From assembly GCA_013396655.1 (NCBI GenBank), contig WBMV01006629.1:131157-195156 (forward strand): 64,000 bases of DNA, given 5' to 3'. The translations under genes and the position numbers were made by a program. The notes below the pieces were generated by a model. The model saw only the letters and a program-made list of their open reading frames with translations. It ran no database searches and was not told where the DNA came from. Below, in pieces: positions 13,012 through 28,000 of this stretch. Within the stretch, counting starts at the first letter, position 1. Each line of letters begins with the position of its first letter. The stretch is from Campylorhamphus procurvoides. Its lineage: Eukaryota; Chordata; Aves; Passeriformes; Dendrocolaptidae.

Positions 13012-16000
13012 CTGAAAGTAAAAACAAATTCAAATTCCATTAAATACAGTTAAAATATCTAGAAATTTGTTTGTTGCTTCATATTTTAGATAGTATAAAT
13101 AGTGACCCTTTAATAAATTAAACCAGATAAATTATTTGTATATGATACATAATGAAATATTTTGTAGTTCTATGCTGCTATCTTATGGCCCAATAGTGAA
13201 AATTACTAACAGTTCCTTGTGAAATATTAGTCGTATTTTAAAACCAGAATAACTTTTTTTATGAACTGTAGATAAAATTTCTTTTTTCAATTAACATTTG
13301 TACTTAAGTTTGAAAATTAAATAAGACAATGTTTAAACATCAACCTTTGCAAGGTGACTATTGGGGGATTCTATGATAAGAATCAGTCATTATTTACAAA
13401 TAATCATAGCAGCAAACGTTTTGCAGCATTTCAGTCAGAATTTGCATGCAGTGGTGACATTTTCCCAAATTTCTAGTGATTAGTAGTAGTTTGGATAATG
13501 CAATAAATTACTAGAATATTTAGTTGAAAAAACCCTTTGCTATTGCTACAGTTATCATTATGAATAATTGTTAGTAATGAATGTGCTTGAGAGGTCTTTT
13601 CTGTTTCAGTGAATGAGAAACAATAATTCAACTTAGGACATTCTAACTTTGCCTCAATCACCTTATGTCACTTTTTTTTTTTTTTTTTNACCATTTGGTC
13701 ATTACCAGTGAAGAAAGGTGACTCCTCACTATAGTTGGTTCAATTCTGTTTTTGCAACAAGAACTAAAGTAAATACCTTACAATTTTTAGGTAGCTTGTG
13801 TGCCCTACCTGTTGCTGTTCTGACCTAACTCCCAACCTCCACTGAAGCTGTGGATCTAATGAAGTTAGTGGCATCTCTTGGACTGTGATCTCCAGACTTA
13901 AGGCATTAAACCAGAGAAGTGCTTAACTGGCATCTTTGCCTGCCATAATGCTAGTAACTGAAACTTACGGATGCTGAGGAGCATGGATAGATTCAAACTG
14001 TCTGAACAGCCTTATTGACTCAAAGTGAGACAGAGGAGTCAATAAAGGAATTTCCAGTTTGAAATCGGTTTTACCTTCTAAATGTACAGCTCACATAAAC
14101 GTGTGTCTGCTTGAAGACACAAGTTAAGCACACACACACAAAATATCATGGATGGTAAAATTCCTTTTACTTTTAGAATTCTCTAACCAATATATTTCAT
14201 CCACAAAGCAAAAGTTTCATTAAGAGAGCATTTAACTTGCTCTGTTAGTTTAGTTATCACATCCTCTTAAGACTTCCAAAAAGAAGGGCAATGCATAACA
14301 GCTGAAGCTGCATTTCTGATGCATATATATTGTGTTGGAAATAAGAACACCCTGAACAAAAGGACACTAGGCAAGAGTGACAGCAGACCACTACGTACAT
14401 AATCAATAACCTAGAAGTGAAAGTCTTAAAAATCCATCGTTTACTGCAGGACAAACACAGCTCACAGGATTCTCCCATGCCTTACGAAACTAAGTAACTC
14501 TTAACATATGAAGTTCAGTGAAGTGAGATATTTAATGCACTACCATGTTTAAATATGGAATTTGGGGGAAGTGGTGTAAAAATATAGTTGATGATGACTA
14601 ACACATTCTTAAGTTTTTTTTAACTCAAAAGAGAAATTATGTTTTTATTGCTTAACTGCAAACTATACGTTGCATTGTCAGGGGTACTTAAATTACACCT
14701 ATGTAAGAAAGTAAGTGGAGACCAATATTATGATGACAAATGGATAAGTTCTAGACAAAGTGCCATTCTGCTATTTGAGAAGAAACTCTTGTAACACCAG
14801 AAACTAATGAGGCCAGAGCATATGCAAGAGCTCAAGCACGAAACTGTCATGGTATTTATGGTGACTCTTTGTGTTTTTCATCCAGGCCAGCTCTTGAGGG
14901 ACTGTTCTCAGTAGGCAGCATGGATGAGGCCACTTAGCTTCTTGCATTTCAGGAGAGAGAATCAGGGCAAGACAGATTTCAGGTACATGGAATGAGTTGT
15001 ACATGCCATATGCCTTCTGGGTTATTGTCCCTTTTGCTTAACAGTACAGATGCAATAATTTAAATAGTCACAAGTTAAACATGGACAAGTGTAATGACTA
15101 AATTTGGTCCAACATAATTAGTCACAAGATTCTATTAAAACATAAATAACGTAAAAAATTAAGCCCATCAAATTTTACCTTCTCAAGATTACACAGCTTA
15201 AGGTGCGCATCTGCCTCTTCCTTAGTGAGGAGAATAGTGTTCCATGGAGACCACTCATGCTGCTTATCCCATCTGACCATAACCAAATCATACAGTTCAC
15301 TCCATGCACTGAGAGCTGACTGAGAGTTCCATATGTTCTCAATCATGTACTGCAGATCTGGAAGCTGAAATGAAAAACAGGGTTAAGAAAAAAGAAGCAT
15401 GTTTCACCTGGACACACACATCTACTTTTAGCATGGTGTAGCAATTAACAACTGCACTTTTCTCCTATCATCTCTAAATGGTGTTGCACTGCACAATGAA
15501 TGAAGCAGTCACAGCTGCTGCAAAAGACTTTTAGCTGTGCCTGAGTCATTTCTAGGTGCCTCAGAGCTGTTTTCCGGGTGTAAGTGAAGAAGGGGTTGGC
15601 ATTGTTGGGAGGGGAAGGGAAAAAAAACAAGAAGCTCAGAAGAAAATGTAACAGTTTAAGGAAAAGTTAGGAAAAAATATAGGAAATTAGTGATTTCAGA
15701 TACAAAGTTTTGTTGTTTAGATATTTACTACTCTAGAAGTTAATTTGGATGAAAATGACACAGTATCTAGAGATGTTGCAATCGTACAATCACAATGGAA
15801 CTGCAAGTGAGGGTCTGAGCAGTTAAGGAGGAGTCATGTTTCAGTGCATCAATTCCCACCAGCCATCAGAAGTGATGAGAGAGATTCTGAAGGATGTTTA
15901 CATATTATGAACTAAATTAGACAGAGACAAAAAACTTTTCAGCTTTGGTGAAAACCAGAATGAACGAACAACATCTACAAAAATCAATTTTTTTTGAGAA

Positions 16001-19000
16001 TATTTCTTAATATAACAGAGACATATAACAGAGACATGATAATTAAGGAATTCCAAGCTTCCTTTTGGCAGCACACTGGCAAAGTGCTAAACCACAGCAT
16101 GGCTTGTTTTGGTAGCCACGGGATAGCTTTTGTTTGCTTGGCTGTTTTACACATAATGAAAATACAGTTCAAAGACTATTCTATGGATGTTGATGCTGTA
16201 GAGATTTTTACTACTAAATCTCAGAAAGTTCAAATAAATCTTGGCTGTTCAATATAATAACACGTTGCAAATACCCGATATTCAAAACTTTCCCACTGGA
16301 TGTCAAATACTTTTGCTGACCTAAAACAACTAAAACAGAGTTTCCTGAAGACAGATGCAAGAATTCTTTTTTAAATGGAGCTGTTCCAGTAATGATTAAG
16401 AAACATCAGCTACTTAGTAATATTGCAGAATATTAGAGAAGATGGTAAAAACCCCAGAAAATTAAAATATTTAGTGAGTCCATCCCCTAATGAATGCACA
16501 GAGCAAAACTTCCAACTATACAGATATTCTACTGACAAAGAACAGGAATGTCAAAATCTTAGTTACTTTTTTTTTTCCCCATTTGGTAACACACAACAAT
16601 TCAGTTTGGTTACTAAAGTAGTCCAACTAATGGGGCTCAGGTGTTGCAGTTCAGCTTTCAACTTATAATGGGGTAAATAATGTTTTACTAGTATTGTGTC
16701 TTGAACAATATTTTAGTCACAAAAACATTATTGTTGCTCTACAGATTATGCTAGTATCTTTAAGTAGGAGGAGGCCATAGCAGAACCAGAAGAAAAATTT
16801 GGAACATCTGATTCTTTGACCTGTCAGCTAGACTTCTATCTTCTTTTAGCATATAGTTTTTTATAACTTTTGAAAGTACAGTTATCGTTCAAGAGCTTAA
16901 GAGCTGCTTTTTTATGGTGTGGAACAACACACATCACAGGGAGGAGTTCTGGCTTTCATCCTATTTCTCAACCTGTCAAGAACATACACAAAATAATGGA
17001 CAAATAGTCAAAGCTACAGTCTCCTTTATTAGCAATGCTCTTTCCAACAGTACCTGAACAAAGGAAACAATTTTACTATCATCCTCATAATCAGCTTCAG
17101 ACTTTCTGAGATTTTCAAGTAGAAGTCTGTACTTCAAAAATGATTCTCGCCACCGAGCCTCATTATCAAGCTTGTAACACAAGCGACATCTGCCAATGGT
17201 GTGGGAATTAGCAGGAATAAGAAACTCAGTAGATGGTAAGTAATTTTCGCAGCTATGACAGAAGTAAATATTTTTATAAAGTTTTAAGGGATCTTGTGGA
17301 ACCTAAAAATTAAAAAAAAAAAGTTAATTTCACACAAAGTATATTTGTATTACTTGTGTGTCACTCTGTCAGAATATATTTTACATATCCTCATGCAAGT
17401 ATTCTAATATATAAAAGCTAGTAATATTTATTTTAAAATACCCAACAAGGTATTGTGATTTTTCTTAGATAGGATACTGAAAGCCACTGTATTTTCTTAT
17501 TTTACTTGTTAAAATCAGTTATATAAATCAGTCAATTCATTTTTAAGCCATATGAAGTTCCTAAACATTATACTCCAGTGTCCTTGCTGGCACTTTTACA
17601 TATGCAGATTGTCAGCCCTTCTGGAAAGATGACAACACAGAAAAAACCTAAATTTTCTGCATTAAATTTTTCATGTAGAATTTGCCCTTTACATCAAAGA
17701 TAAAATTCTAAGATTATGGGCATATTAATAATTTGGCATAAGAATGCAAAATCATCAGAGCCACATATCACACGAATCTCACTCCATTTCTCACACAGCA
17801 GCAACTGGTTGTACAACAGAAGCCCATTAACAGTTCTTGCTTATGTGCAAGCTCATTAGACATCACTTTTGACAATGGCAATGTTCTTCCTTTCTTTTCC
17901 TGATGCACCTTGAATTGCTCTCTTTATTGGTAGCCCTTTGCTATTACATTTTACTGATACCATCCCATAAGATCTACCATTTATAACCTTCAGATTTTTT
18001 ATTTCAGACACAAGAGTTCCTGGGCTTTCTCACTGCTAAGAGTCACTTACCACCTTCTTAAAACCATATCTATGGCCCATGCTTCCTGTCTGACTGTAAA
18101 AGCTTATCTGTGTGAAGGCTATATACTTGCTACATTTTACTTCTTGAGCAACTCCTCCACCAACTCCACAGCAAAATGTGAAAAAAAAAGCTTTTGATGT
18201 TTTCCATTCCCCTTCTTCTTAGTGCAATGGCCACTATGTCAGGATGCAAAACAGGGATAATACCTTGAGTAACCTAGCAACTTCAGGGTTAAACTCCGGA
18301 ATTTTAATACACTGAAGAAATAATGTACAAATTCTTTTCCTCAGTCCTTCTAAGTTGCATTCTTTCACAGCTCTTGTCATAAGATCAACTTCCCTGTCAA
18401 TTAATTCCACTATTTCCTGTGTTAATTTACAATCAAGTTCCTGAAAACAAAATACAAAGAGAAAGGAAAACAAATTTCATAAAAATAAGCAAACAAACAA
18501 ACAATATAATTCACTGCAGATATGAAAGCAAACTGTGCATTGTGTGCCCATTACCATTCATACATCTGTATGTTCGTGTAAGAACATGTTCACAAAAGAA
18601 CCTGTTAGTGTCTCAGGGAAACAGTCCCCAAACTAATGTGAAGAACTACAAAAGAGAGAATGCTTACAGTTTCTGTTTTAAGGGGCCTATATACATATCT
18701 CAAACCTGTGAGGAACTGTAAGCCTGGAGACACCAAAATACGCTTGGCAGAGGTACACAATACATGCAAAATTCTCCAAAAGCCCAAGGAAATATCTCCC
18801 TAAGAAGCTTTCTTTGGCTATGTGATTGGAGATGTAATGCAGATGGTTTAAAAAACAAAATACCACCTCAAAAAAAAAAAAAATCCACTACATGAAAAGC
18901 AAGGACAACTCAGAGAGCGTGCCTGGAAATTAGGCACTTCAATATTTCAAATGCTTGGCAAGAGATTCTTCAGAGCAAGAGGTTAGAGGTGAATGCATTC

Positions 19001-22000
19001 AGTGTTTTCTCAGGTAAAAGAAAGTGCTAATTTACAGAAATTCACTTGTTTACTATAGCAATATTGACTTGTATTAAGATGGACAGCATTCCCAATGCCA
19101 TATTAACTTTAGATCAAATACCGGCACTACTAAAGCAAACAACAAGATGTTTGTTTTAGGAAGACCAGGAAGCAGCATTCTATTCTAGACTGATGTCAAT
19201 GGTATCATCCTGAAAGGTCCTTAAAACTCCTTCTTTTTGTATGTGAATAAATAAATAAAAGAAATATAAAAGACTAAAATAAATGCAACGAGCTTCTAAT
19301 TCAGTGGGAACACTGGCAGCAGCACTGGGGGTGGGGAATGAGGGAGAAAGAGAAGAAAAAAATTAGTATTTGCCACGCATAAAACTGGTAACCCAAATCA
19401 ACCAAGAGATAAGGTTCTAAACAAACAATTCAAAGAACTGAGAAAAATAAATGGTAAATAAATAAATAGTAATAGCCACATACATTTTTGCTTGCCGTAA
19501 GTAATTAAACTAAACATTGTACTAAAATAGCATTATTTATAAATACTCCAAAAAGTCTAAACCTGTGGGGTTAAAATGCTAACAGACTTGAAGAAAAATG
19601 CACACATGACAAAGTGAAATATGAATTTTGAGTATATCTGGAATGTAAGTTATACTGTCATAGCAGATAGTACATTAGACTCTCTTACTGCCAGCTGATC
19701 ATCATGGCACTCCTCTGCCAGAAGCAGCATTGCTTGTGCATCAACATAATTAAGTGACAGCATCTTTGGGAAGCACAGCTTCAAGCTAAACATAAACAGA
19801 AAAATAAAACGTACCTTCACTGTATATCTAAGTGTTAACAGCACATCTCTTCTCTCATCTTTTGGGATGCCCTCTGTGCTAATGCTGCGGTAGATTTCAA
19901 GTAGTTCTCTGGCACGGAGTATGTCCCGTGTATCCATTTCAGTTATTTTTCCATCAAATGCTCTCCATCTCTTAGGCTGTGCACACTTCAAATACAATTA
20001 GTAGAACTCTGAGCTATTATAATCTGACCACCAGGTGAACAATGTTACATCGTTTCATCAGAGCCAATAGGGACTTAACATTAATGCTTGACTAGTGCAA
20101 AAAGCTATTAGTGCAAAATTCTATTGCTGATATTGATACAGTACCTCTTCCAACAGAGCAAGCATTCAAATGCACACTTTATTTGAAGTTGCAGGCCATG
20201 AAAATTTCAATGATATTAAAAGTAAATAACATTCTCCTACAGGGATATGCTCTACCTCTTAAAAATTAATTTACTGACAGTAGTGTTAGAATACATTTGC
20301 TCTATATTTCACCTTGCAGTTATAAATCCCTCCAAACTATCAGTAAAAATCAATGGGTCTGTTGACTGTGTAAAGATTGCAAATTTAAGATCTTAGAGCC
20401 TAGTGCAGTACAAAATATCTCCAGGGAACTGTTCTATTAATGCTAGTTGCAGAGATGGATAGAAGGCATAGTCTTTGTTAAAGCTAAGGCAAGGTATGAG
20501 TTTACAGCTTATCAGATACTTCACCTAGCTTCCTGTTTCCTAACGTAAACACATGCTATATGCCTTATGCTTCCATTATCTCTTTGCACAGTGAGAAGTT
20601 ACATGATGTTAGCTGCCCCCCTCAGTTTGAAAAGTCCACCCATTCTCCTCTTTCCAGAAGATTGGTTTTGGTTGCAAATCACACTGTTAAACGAGGTGAT
20701 AGGTATCCAATTCCAACAGAAAAAGAGTCTTCAAAACCCTCCATCATTACCTAACACCATTTCCTTTCCTTAATTGGGACAGGTATTTGAAACCTCATTC
20801 TATATATTAATTATTCTCTTTCACCGTATTTGGAACTTGAGTGTTCACAAACACTCATGAAGTTCACCTTTCGGTCTCAGTGTGAGTTAACAATGGCAAT
20901 CTTTCATGCAGCATTCACATGTACAGAGGTTTTCTGGACGTGACTCCAGCATTGACATAATCATTATTTTGACCAAACAGGCTTGCTATGGTGCTAAGTC
21001 GTAAAAATACCATGAATATTAGATTGTTAGAACAGACAAGATTAGTCATCACCCCAATTAAAATAGACTTTTTCTCACTTTTAAATAAATAAATTATAAA
21101 GTTAGGTAAGCAAATGAAAGACAAAATAATTGAAAAAAGGATTTAACACTGAATAACTGACATTTAATTACATTATCAGTGGGGGTGGAACTCTAATTAA
21201 AGGGGGTATTGTTAATCAGAGCCAAAACTGACTAAGAAATGCAATAACAAAACAAGTCATTACTTAAAAAGAAGAAAAAACCAAACCAACTCTTAATTCC
21301 TTAGTGAAATCTTTGAATTTCTGCAAAACTAGGAAGAGATTTTCTCTCTGTCATTAATAGGAAACATTCTACTGTATCTTCATTACTTTGTTTCTCTATC
21401 TTTGTGCAGTAGTAGAAATTCTTAAAAAACAAAACAAAACAAACCCCAACCAAACAAAAAAACCACGAAAACAAAAACACCCCACAGACAGCCAGGCAAA
21501 CAAGAAAACTCCAACTAACTTAGGTCTGTCATGCTGTCACTCCTTTGTATGTTAGACTGGGGAAAAAATTCTGCTTTCCACACAGCAGTTAATTCATACC
21601 TACATTTGAACCTCTTCAATGAAATCACCTACAAGAGGACAGAAAAGTCATTTGCTTATGTCAGGAAGAATCATTGGGCAGAGTTTACCCTAGAAAATGG
21701 TTATTAAAACCAGATTCTTCTGATAAATTTGCAAAACCACTTATGTGTAAGCAGTCTTGGTATCCCCCTCTGCAAATGACCCTTAACACAGACCAATTGT
21801 ATCATGATAACTAATTCTTCAAAGATATATGTAACTTCTGTAATTTTTCTTACTATCTCATCATAGCTGGGTGTTATATAAAATAAATATTTTTTTAAAA
21901 ATTATGCAGCTTTTTACTGAAAAAAACCCCAGCAGTCACATCAATATGAGACTTCCAATATTTCATAAAGAATCACAAGCTCTTTGATTTCAGGACTATT

Positions 22001-25000
22001 TTTCTGTACTCAAAATTGATGTGAGAAAAACTAAAACTTTGATATCTGCCAGCTCTTCCTTGTCTTTTAGTCTGCTGGCAGTACTGTGGAATTTGCAATA
22101 ATCCTGTTAACTGTATTACTTCAGAAAGCAAGGCTACTATAACTGTACTCTGCTGCCAATGCATGAAAGCAGAAAAAGTGCCTGAGGAGAGAAACACACC
22201 ATCACAGACACAGAGAGAAAAGGCTAAGTAAAATTAAAAAAAAAAAAAATCCGTAAAACATGTGCAGAAATAGCACAAAGCATGAAAGGCACGAACTGAG
22301 CAATAGTTAATAATTACACAAATTCCTTTAATAAAATATGACTGCTGCACAAAAAGCTTTATCAAATACTTCCTCTTCTAAGTACAAATGCTAAAGAACA
22401 AGCTCAGCATAAAAAAAGAATCCCCTAGAATGTAATGCACACAGAACCAGTAGCAACCTTTGTAAAAGCACACATGCCTGGGGAGGTATATGTTAAAGGA
22501 GCAAAGAAGGGAAAAAAAGGCTTTCATGGAGAAGCAAGTTTTATGTCACATTGGCTAATGCAGCTTGCAGTCTTCAGATGTGAAGGGTGTTATTTCATCT
22601 TAAAATGGCAAGTGTCCAGATTAACATTATGAGCTCAAAGTCCAAGAAATAACTGAATAAACAATAATCTACCACTTCAACAATAAATTTCATACTGCAA
22701 TTTAAAGGGCTTAATTTGTACTGTTACAGACATAGCAAAGCATCCATTTAATTTTGAGATTTCCAAAGTTATATTTATTTTATTTTTTTTTAAAAGCAGA
22801 AATTGGTCTTTTCTACCTCTGAGTTAGGTTAACAGTTATGTTAACTATGCTATGTTAACAGTTTAGAACAGCACTGAAAGCCTTATAGCTGACATGATTA
22901 AAAACCATGAAAAGTTGCAGTAGTTCAGAAGCTCATTAGATTTTCAATTTAAAAAGAATACAGTCACTTCAATGAAAAAAATAATTTTAAAATTTAAACT
23001 ATGGATAAATAAATTAGTAAGTAGTGCTTTAGAAATATATCCACTGTTTGGAAAGAGGGACCATCTCTTGTCTCTGATGTGTCTCCTGAATCTCCAAACA
23101 TCAACTGTCACTAAGAATTCTGGTACTGAAAAACATTTTGCTCCTGATTCTAGATGTGAGAAAACCATACAACTTGTCAGAATATATATACAGAAATAAT
23201 TTGTATAGGGCAGGACATTGGAAAGCAGTCCTTAAGAGAAAAATAATGACAGTGAGTCAGTTAAGAGAGAAATATATTTGTTTTGACTGTTCCAGGCTTC
23301 TTTTTCTTTTAAGAAAACAGAATAGATTGTAAGCAGTAGAAGCAAACATTTAACAGAGGAATTATTCAAGGCTTTGTTATCATTCCTAACTATTTAGTTT
23401 TCTGGGGATTTCTGCATTCCTGAAAGCAGTAGTACAGAATACAGTCACACCCCATCAATAAACTTGGTAACAGTCCCACCAACTTTTCAGATAAGCAAAT
23501 TGTTGATAATTAAAAATGTAATAGATTTTATCACAACACTTTTTATAGTATGGTCACCCTGCATCAGTAATAAAACAAAGGAAAGGAGTCTCTTTTGGAC
23601 AAAATTACCACTTTCACTTTTGATCACTAAAGAGTCAAAATTATTTTTTTTTTTAAATTAGGTAATTAAAACCCATTTAAGTTGCAGTATTTCTTTTCAG
23701 AATCATGAAAAAAATACTATGAAAGACAGAAAATAAACTATTGCTTTTTTCTGGGGGGGCCAATTGCTGAGCGTCTAAAAAAAAGGACTGAGTTTTTTGA
23801 GTTTTACATTTAGGTGCCATTGAATCTAATTAATCTAATTCTAAATCATCTTTGTGATTGAAGGAATTATCTTTTTTTATATATATAGAGCAAAGCCTGA
23901 AGAACACTTGCTTTAAATATCATCCCCAAGACTATACAAGAACAAAATCTCAAGTGAAAGTTCTAATGGAACTGAAACTGGTGAATTAATAACTGAGTTC
24001 AATATAAGACGATCAAAATTCTTTTTTGTACATGAAAACAGAATAAACTCTTTCTTTAAAGACAGACATGATGGCCATAGGCCTGTGCTCAGTTGGTAAG
24101 TTAATGACAAATTTGCTTCTGGACAGATAACATTTCCAAGGGAAGAAGAAAAGAGAAATTTATTAATTCATTCTGCAGGGTTAAAGTTTAATTTTACAAG
24201 TACTTGTTTAAACATTTGCATTTAATTTTAAATGCAACAGCAAACTTCTCATTATAGAGAACAATTAACAGAACACACCAGTAAGAAAAATCACTTAGTC
24301 ATTAGTTTTGATTAGTGAAACTGAGTATTTTTGAAAGAGAAGCTAATAGGTAGTATTATAATGCACACAATACAAAATATAGAATGGTATGCAAGATCCT
24401 GATGGTTTTTAACATCAAATTAACCATTCTGAAATGTGAGACATTGAGCCTTCAATGTTGTTAGTAGTGCCATCAGAATCATGTTCTTTATGCAGAATAG
24501 TTATGCAGTACAAAATCCATCTACTCAGGGCTATAGTTTTATATTTATTATTTATATTTTTTATGCGCTGCTAATCCTTCAATCAGTCAGAGAGCTACAA
24601 AATTCTCAGCTTGGAAAAAGAAATTTACTGATGTGTACTGACATTAATAACTACATAATTTGGATATTTATAACATTAGCATTCATATGATTAATTGTTA
24701 AAGACTACAAAAGATACTTTTGGTACTTTGCAAGTATATTTTCTGTTCTTGTACTTTGGTATTCTTTATATTCAGCCTAAAATTAATCAGCCTAATGACT
24801 GACCTTATCAAGAAGGTGCAGTATTACTTTTTGTTGATTCTCCTCATTGGCATTTAGTTTGTGTCTCTCAAAGCAAGCAATGAGCTGTGTCTCTTGTTCC
24901 AGAAGTTCGCAAAGTGCTGCTTTTCTTTCAGCTCCAGTAAGAGTTCTGTTAATCCGCTCAATCTCCTCCTGTATCCATACTGCAGATACAAGTATTTTGG

Positions 25001-28000
25001 GTATTTGTTACAAGATACATTCCAGTGAAACTTTCTGCTTTATATTTAAGAAATAACATAATTGACTTCTTTCAATATTCACTAAAAGCCAGTTTTTATG
25101 TTAGGGAATTAACTGTTATGCATATTTTCAATACATGTAAAATGGCGCAGAAATTAATGCAAATTATACAGATGTGTGTGTACCTCAATTCCAGACGGCC
25201 AACTTGTACTCCAGACTCAAGAATGGGTAGAAGAAAAAGAAGTTGTACGTGAGAAAAATAATTTAGCTCCTGTGGAAATGTGTGATGAAATGATTACTTC
25301 ATATTTTGCATCTAAAAATAACTGTTTGATACTCTTAACAGCTCCAAAAGGTATGAGCAATATGAACTTTTTAAACAATTGCTCATCAAAGTCACAAGAA
25401 AAGGTACCATGGAGATCTCAACAAATGAAAGACTGCATCTTACTGTGGTACCAATAGTACTCAGTGCTGAGAATATTCCTGCTTCTCCTTGCATAAATGA
25501 GTAAAATCTAAAGGAGCCTGAAGTCTTCCAAAACTGATAAAACTTGACTGACAGTCACATTTAGCTCTCCAGATCTCACTCTGAATATTGCAGTAGTATC
25601 ACCTGTTGCCATCCGATGGATGGATTATTAGACAGTCATGACTTTACTTTCCCCTTCTACAACATAACCCTTCAAGTGTGGCAGGAAGTGGCATAGAAGC
25701 CACAGGATGAATGTGACAACAGCACACGGATCAGTATGTGCTGTATAAGAATCTGATCTTTTCACACTTACACTGCTGATACACAGCTTTAGAGAAATTT
25801 GTTTGTAGAATCAAACTGTGTTTTCTGAATAGGGTCTATCTTTGCGTATGTTGCAACGATTCTTGGCTTCTCTGAAGAGTCTAATCCAGTTCAAATATCT
25901 CTGGAGTTTCATAAGGAATTTTATAAGATCCAAAATGTCAACATTTCTGAATAATATCTCAACGTGTTCCTATTGTCCCAGAACAGTAATGCAAAAGCAA
26001 AACCCAGTACAAAAGGAAACAATCCAATACGTGATGCACTGAAGAAGCCTACAACATCCTGGATCAGGTACGATTAGAGGCACGATAAGGAAAAGTAAGA
26101 AGGATTATTTTCTGCCTGTGGCTTTCGTATCTACAATACTTTATGTTTTCCATTTTTAAATATTTCAATTCATTTCCTTTAGGCTCTTCAAGCTGTGATA
26201 TTATTATGACAGCTGTCTGACAAGTTCTGAGAATACAAAGATATATTTTTAAATAAAGCCATTTCAGCAAGCAACTGCATTATGTAGAATTCATTTACAT
26301 GAAGCTTTATATGCCTGAAGGGGGCAGCAATTTCTAAAGTAGAGCTAATAAATACAGTAAGCAATTTTATACTTTCAGAAATGAAGAAGCTCTCAGTTAT
26401 CATCGATACTCACCTCCTGATTTCACACATACATGCAACGAAGTTAAAACATCCCTCTAAGATTGTGTCTTCTACCGGCAGAGATTTTACTCATTACATT
26501 TTACTAGTTATTGCAGTTTTTATAAAACATAGTCGTCCATACTTTTCAAATAATGAATGCCTATATGCAGATGCATATACAGATACATCTCATTTGCACC
26601 ACAGGCAATGTCATCAGGCAAGTTTTTGTACCATGAGGAATTGCTTGTACTAGCTGACCATGTAATAGTACCCCTGTTGTGATCAGCAGCAATAACCTTC
26701 ACATATCCTGAGGACAATAGTCTCATTCTATTACTGTCACAATGATTCAGCTTGTGTAGACTGTTGGAACTATAAGAACGTAAAAGTAGTTTCAGATGCA
26801 AGTAGGAAAAAAAACCCAACTTCCTAGAATCACTAAGCTCTATTAAAATGAAGAGCATGACTGCAAATCACCATGTAGAGAAGCAACTAGCCAACATCAG
26901 TAAACAAAACCAAAACAATAAGATTGATACCAGACCATTATTTTTAACAAACTGTTAAAAAGACATTTCAAACACTGGAATTTGTTCTGTTTTGAAGTAG
27001 GACATGTTTTTTACAGGTTGCCTAGATATGAAATTCTTGAATATGCAGTGGTGAAAATTTTATTATTTGTGAATCCAAAGGCATTAAATTAAGCAAGAGA
27101 CACTTACATAACCATGTTTCAAATCTAAAATTATCATATCAGCACACTTTCATAACTTTAACTCAGCTTTGCTATTTCTATTGCAAATAAGACTCTTCAC
27201 ACTTTGGAAAAAAAAAAGGTGGATCTTACATCTGAGAGCACATTAGCTATGAAGAAGCTTTTCAACAAAAATATTGCAGAAAATCAGATGCCAAATATTA
27301 AGGCTTGTCATAAGTGGTAAGGAAAAAATCTATTATTTGAGTACCTTGGCTTTTGATTACCTGGTCAGACACACCTTAAAAAAAGGGCTTGATTCTTGTG
27401 AAGTGAAAAGCTAACTATCTACAAAGAAAAAGAGGGGGCGAAACAACCCCAAACGAACTACAAATCTCATGAAGATACAATTCCCAAAATTTTAAAGTTC
27501 AAGACAGGCAGTCATTTTTACATTTGTCACAAACAATGATATAAATTTATAAGTCATTTATTCATTCAGACAAAGCAATTTGTTCAATGTCACACAAAGT
27601 ATGATGGCACTAAAAGATTAGTATATAACTTGGGAATTCTTGAATCATGATCCTAAGGTCTATGAATAACACATGCCACCAAATTTATGCTCAGTTTACC
27701 ATGGAAGAAATACCTGAGATGGTTTAAGGTAGCGCAGATGGCTCTGCAATGAAGAAGGTAATCCATTAGGTCAGTTCTGCTACAAGGACAACAGTAACCA
27801 AACTGCCAAAGAGTTAGACCATAAACAAGCACTGTAGTCTAGATAAGGTAAGAGTTATGTAACAAGTCACAGTGCAAGATTCTTGTTTTATGAGACATTG
27901 TAAAAAAACCCAAAACTTCTGCCGTTTCATTATAGACTGGTACAAGTCCACTGCTTTTGATTGTTTTTATTTTTCCAAAAGGACATACTCTAGGACTTTT

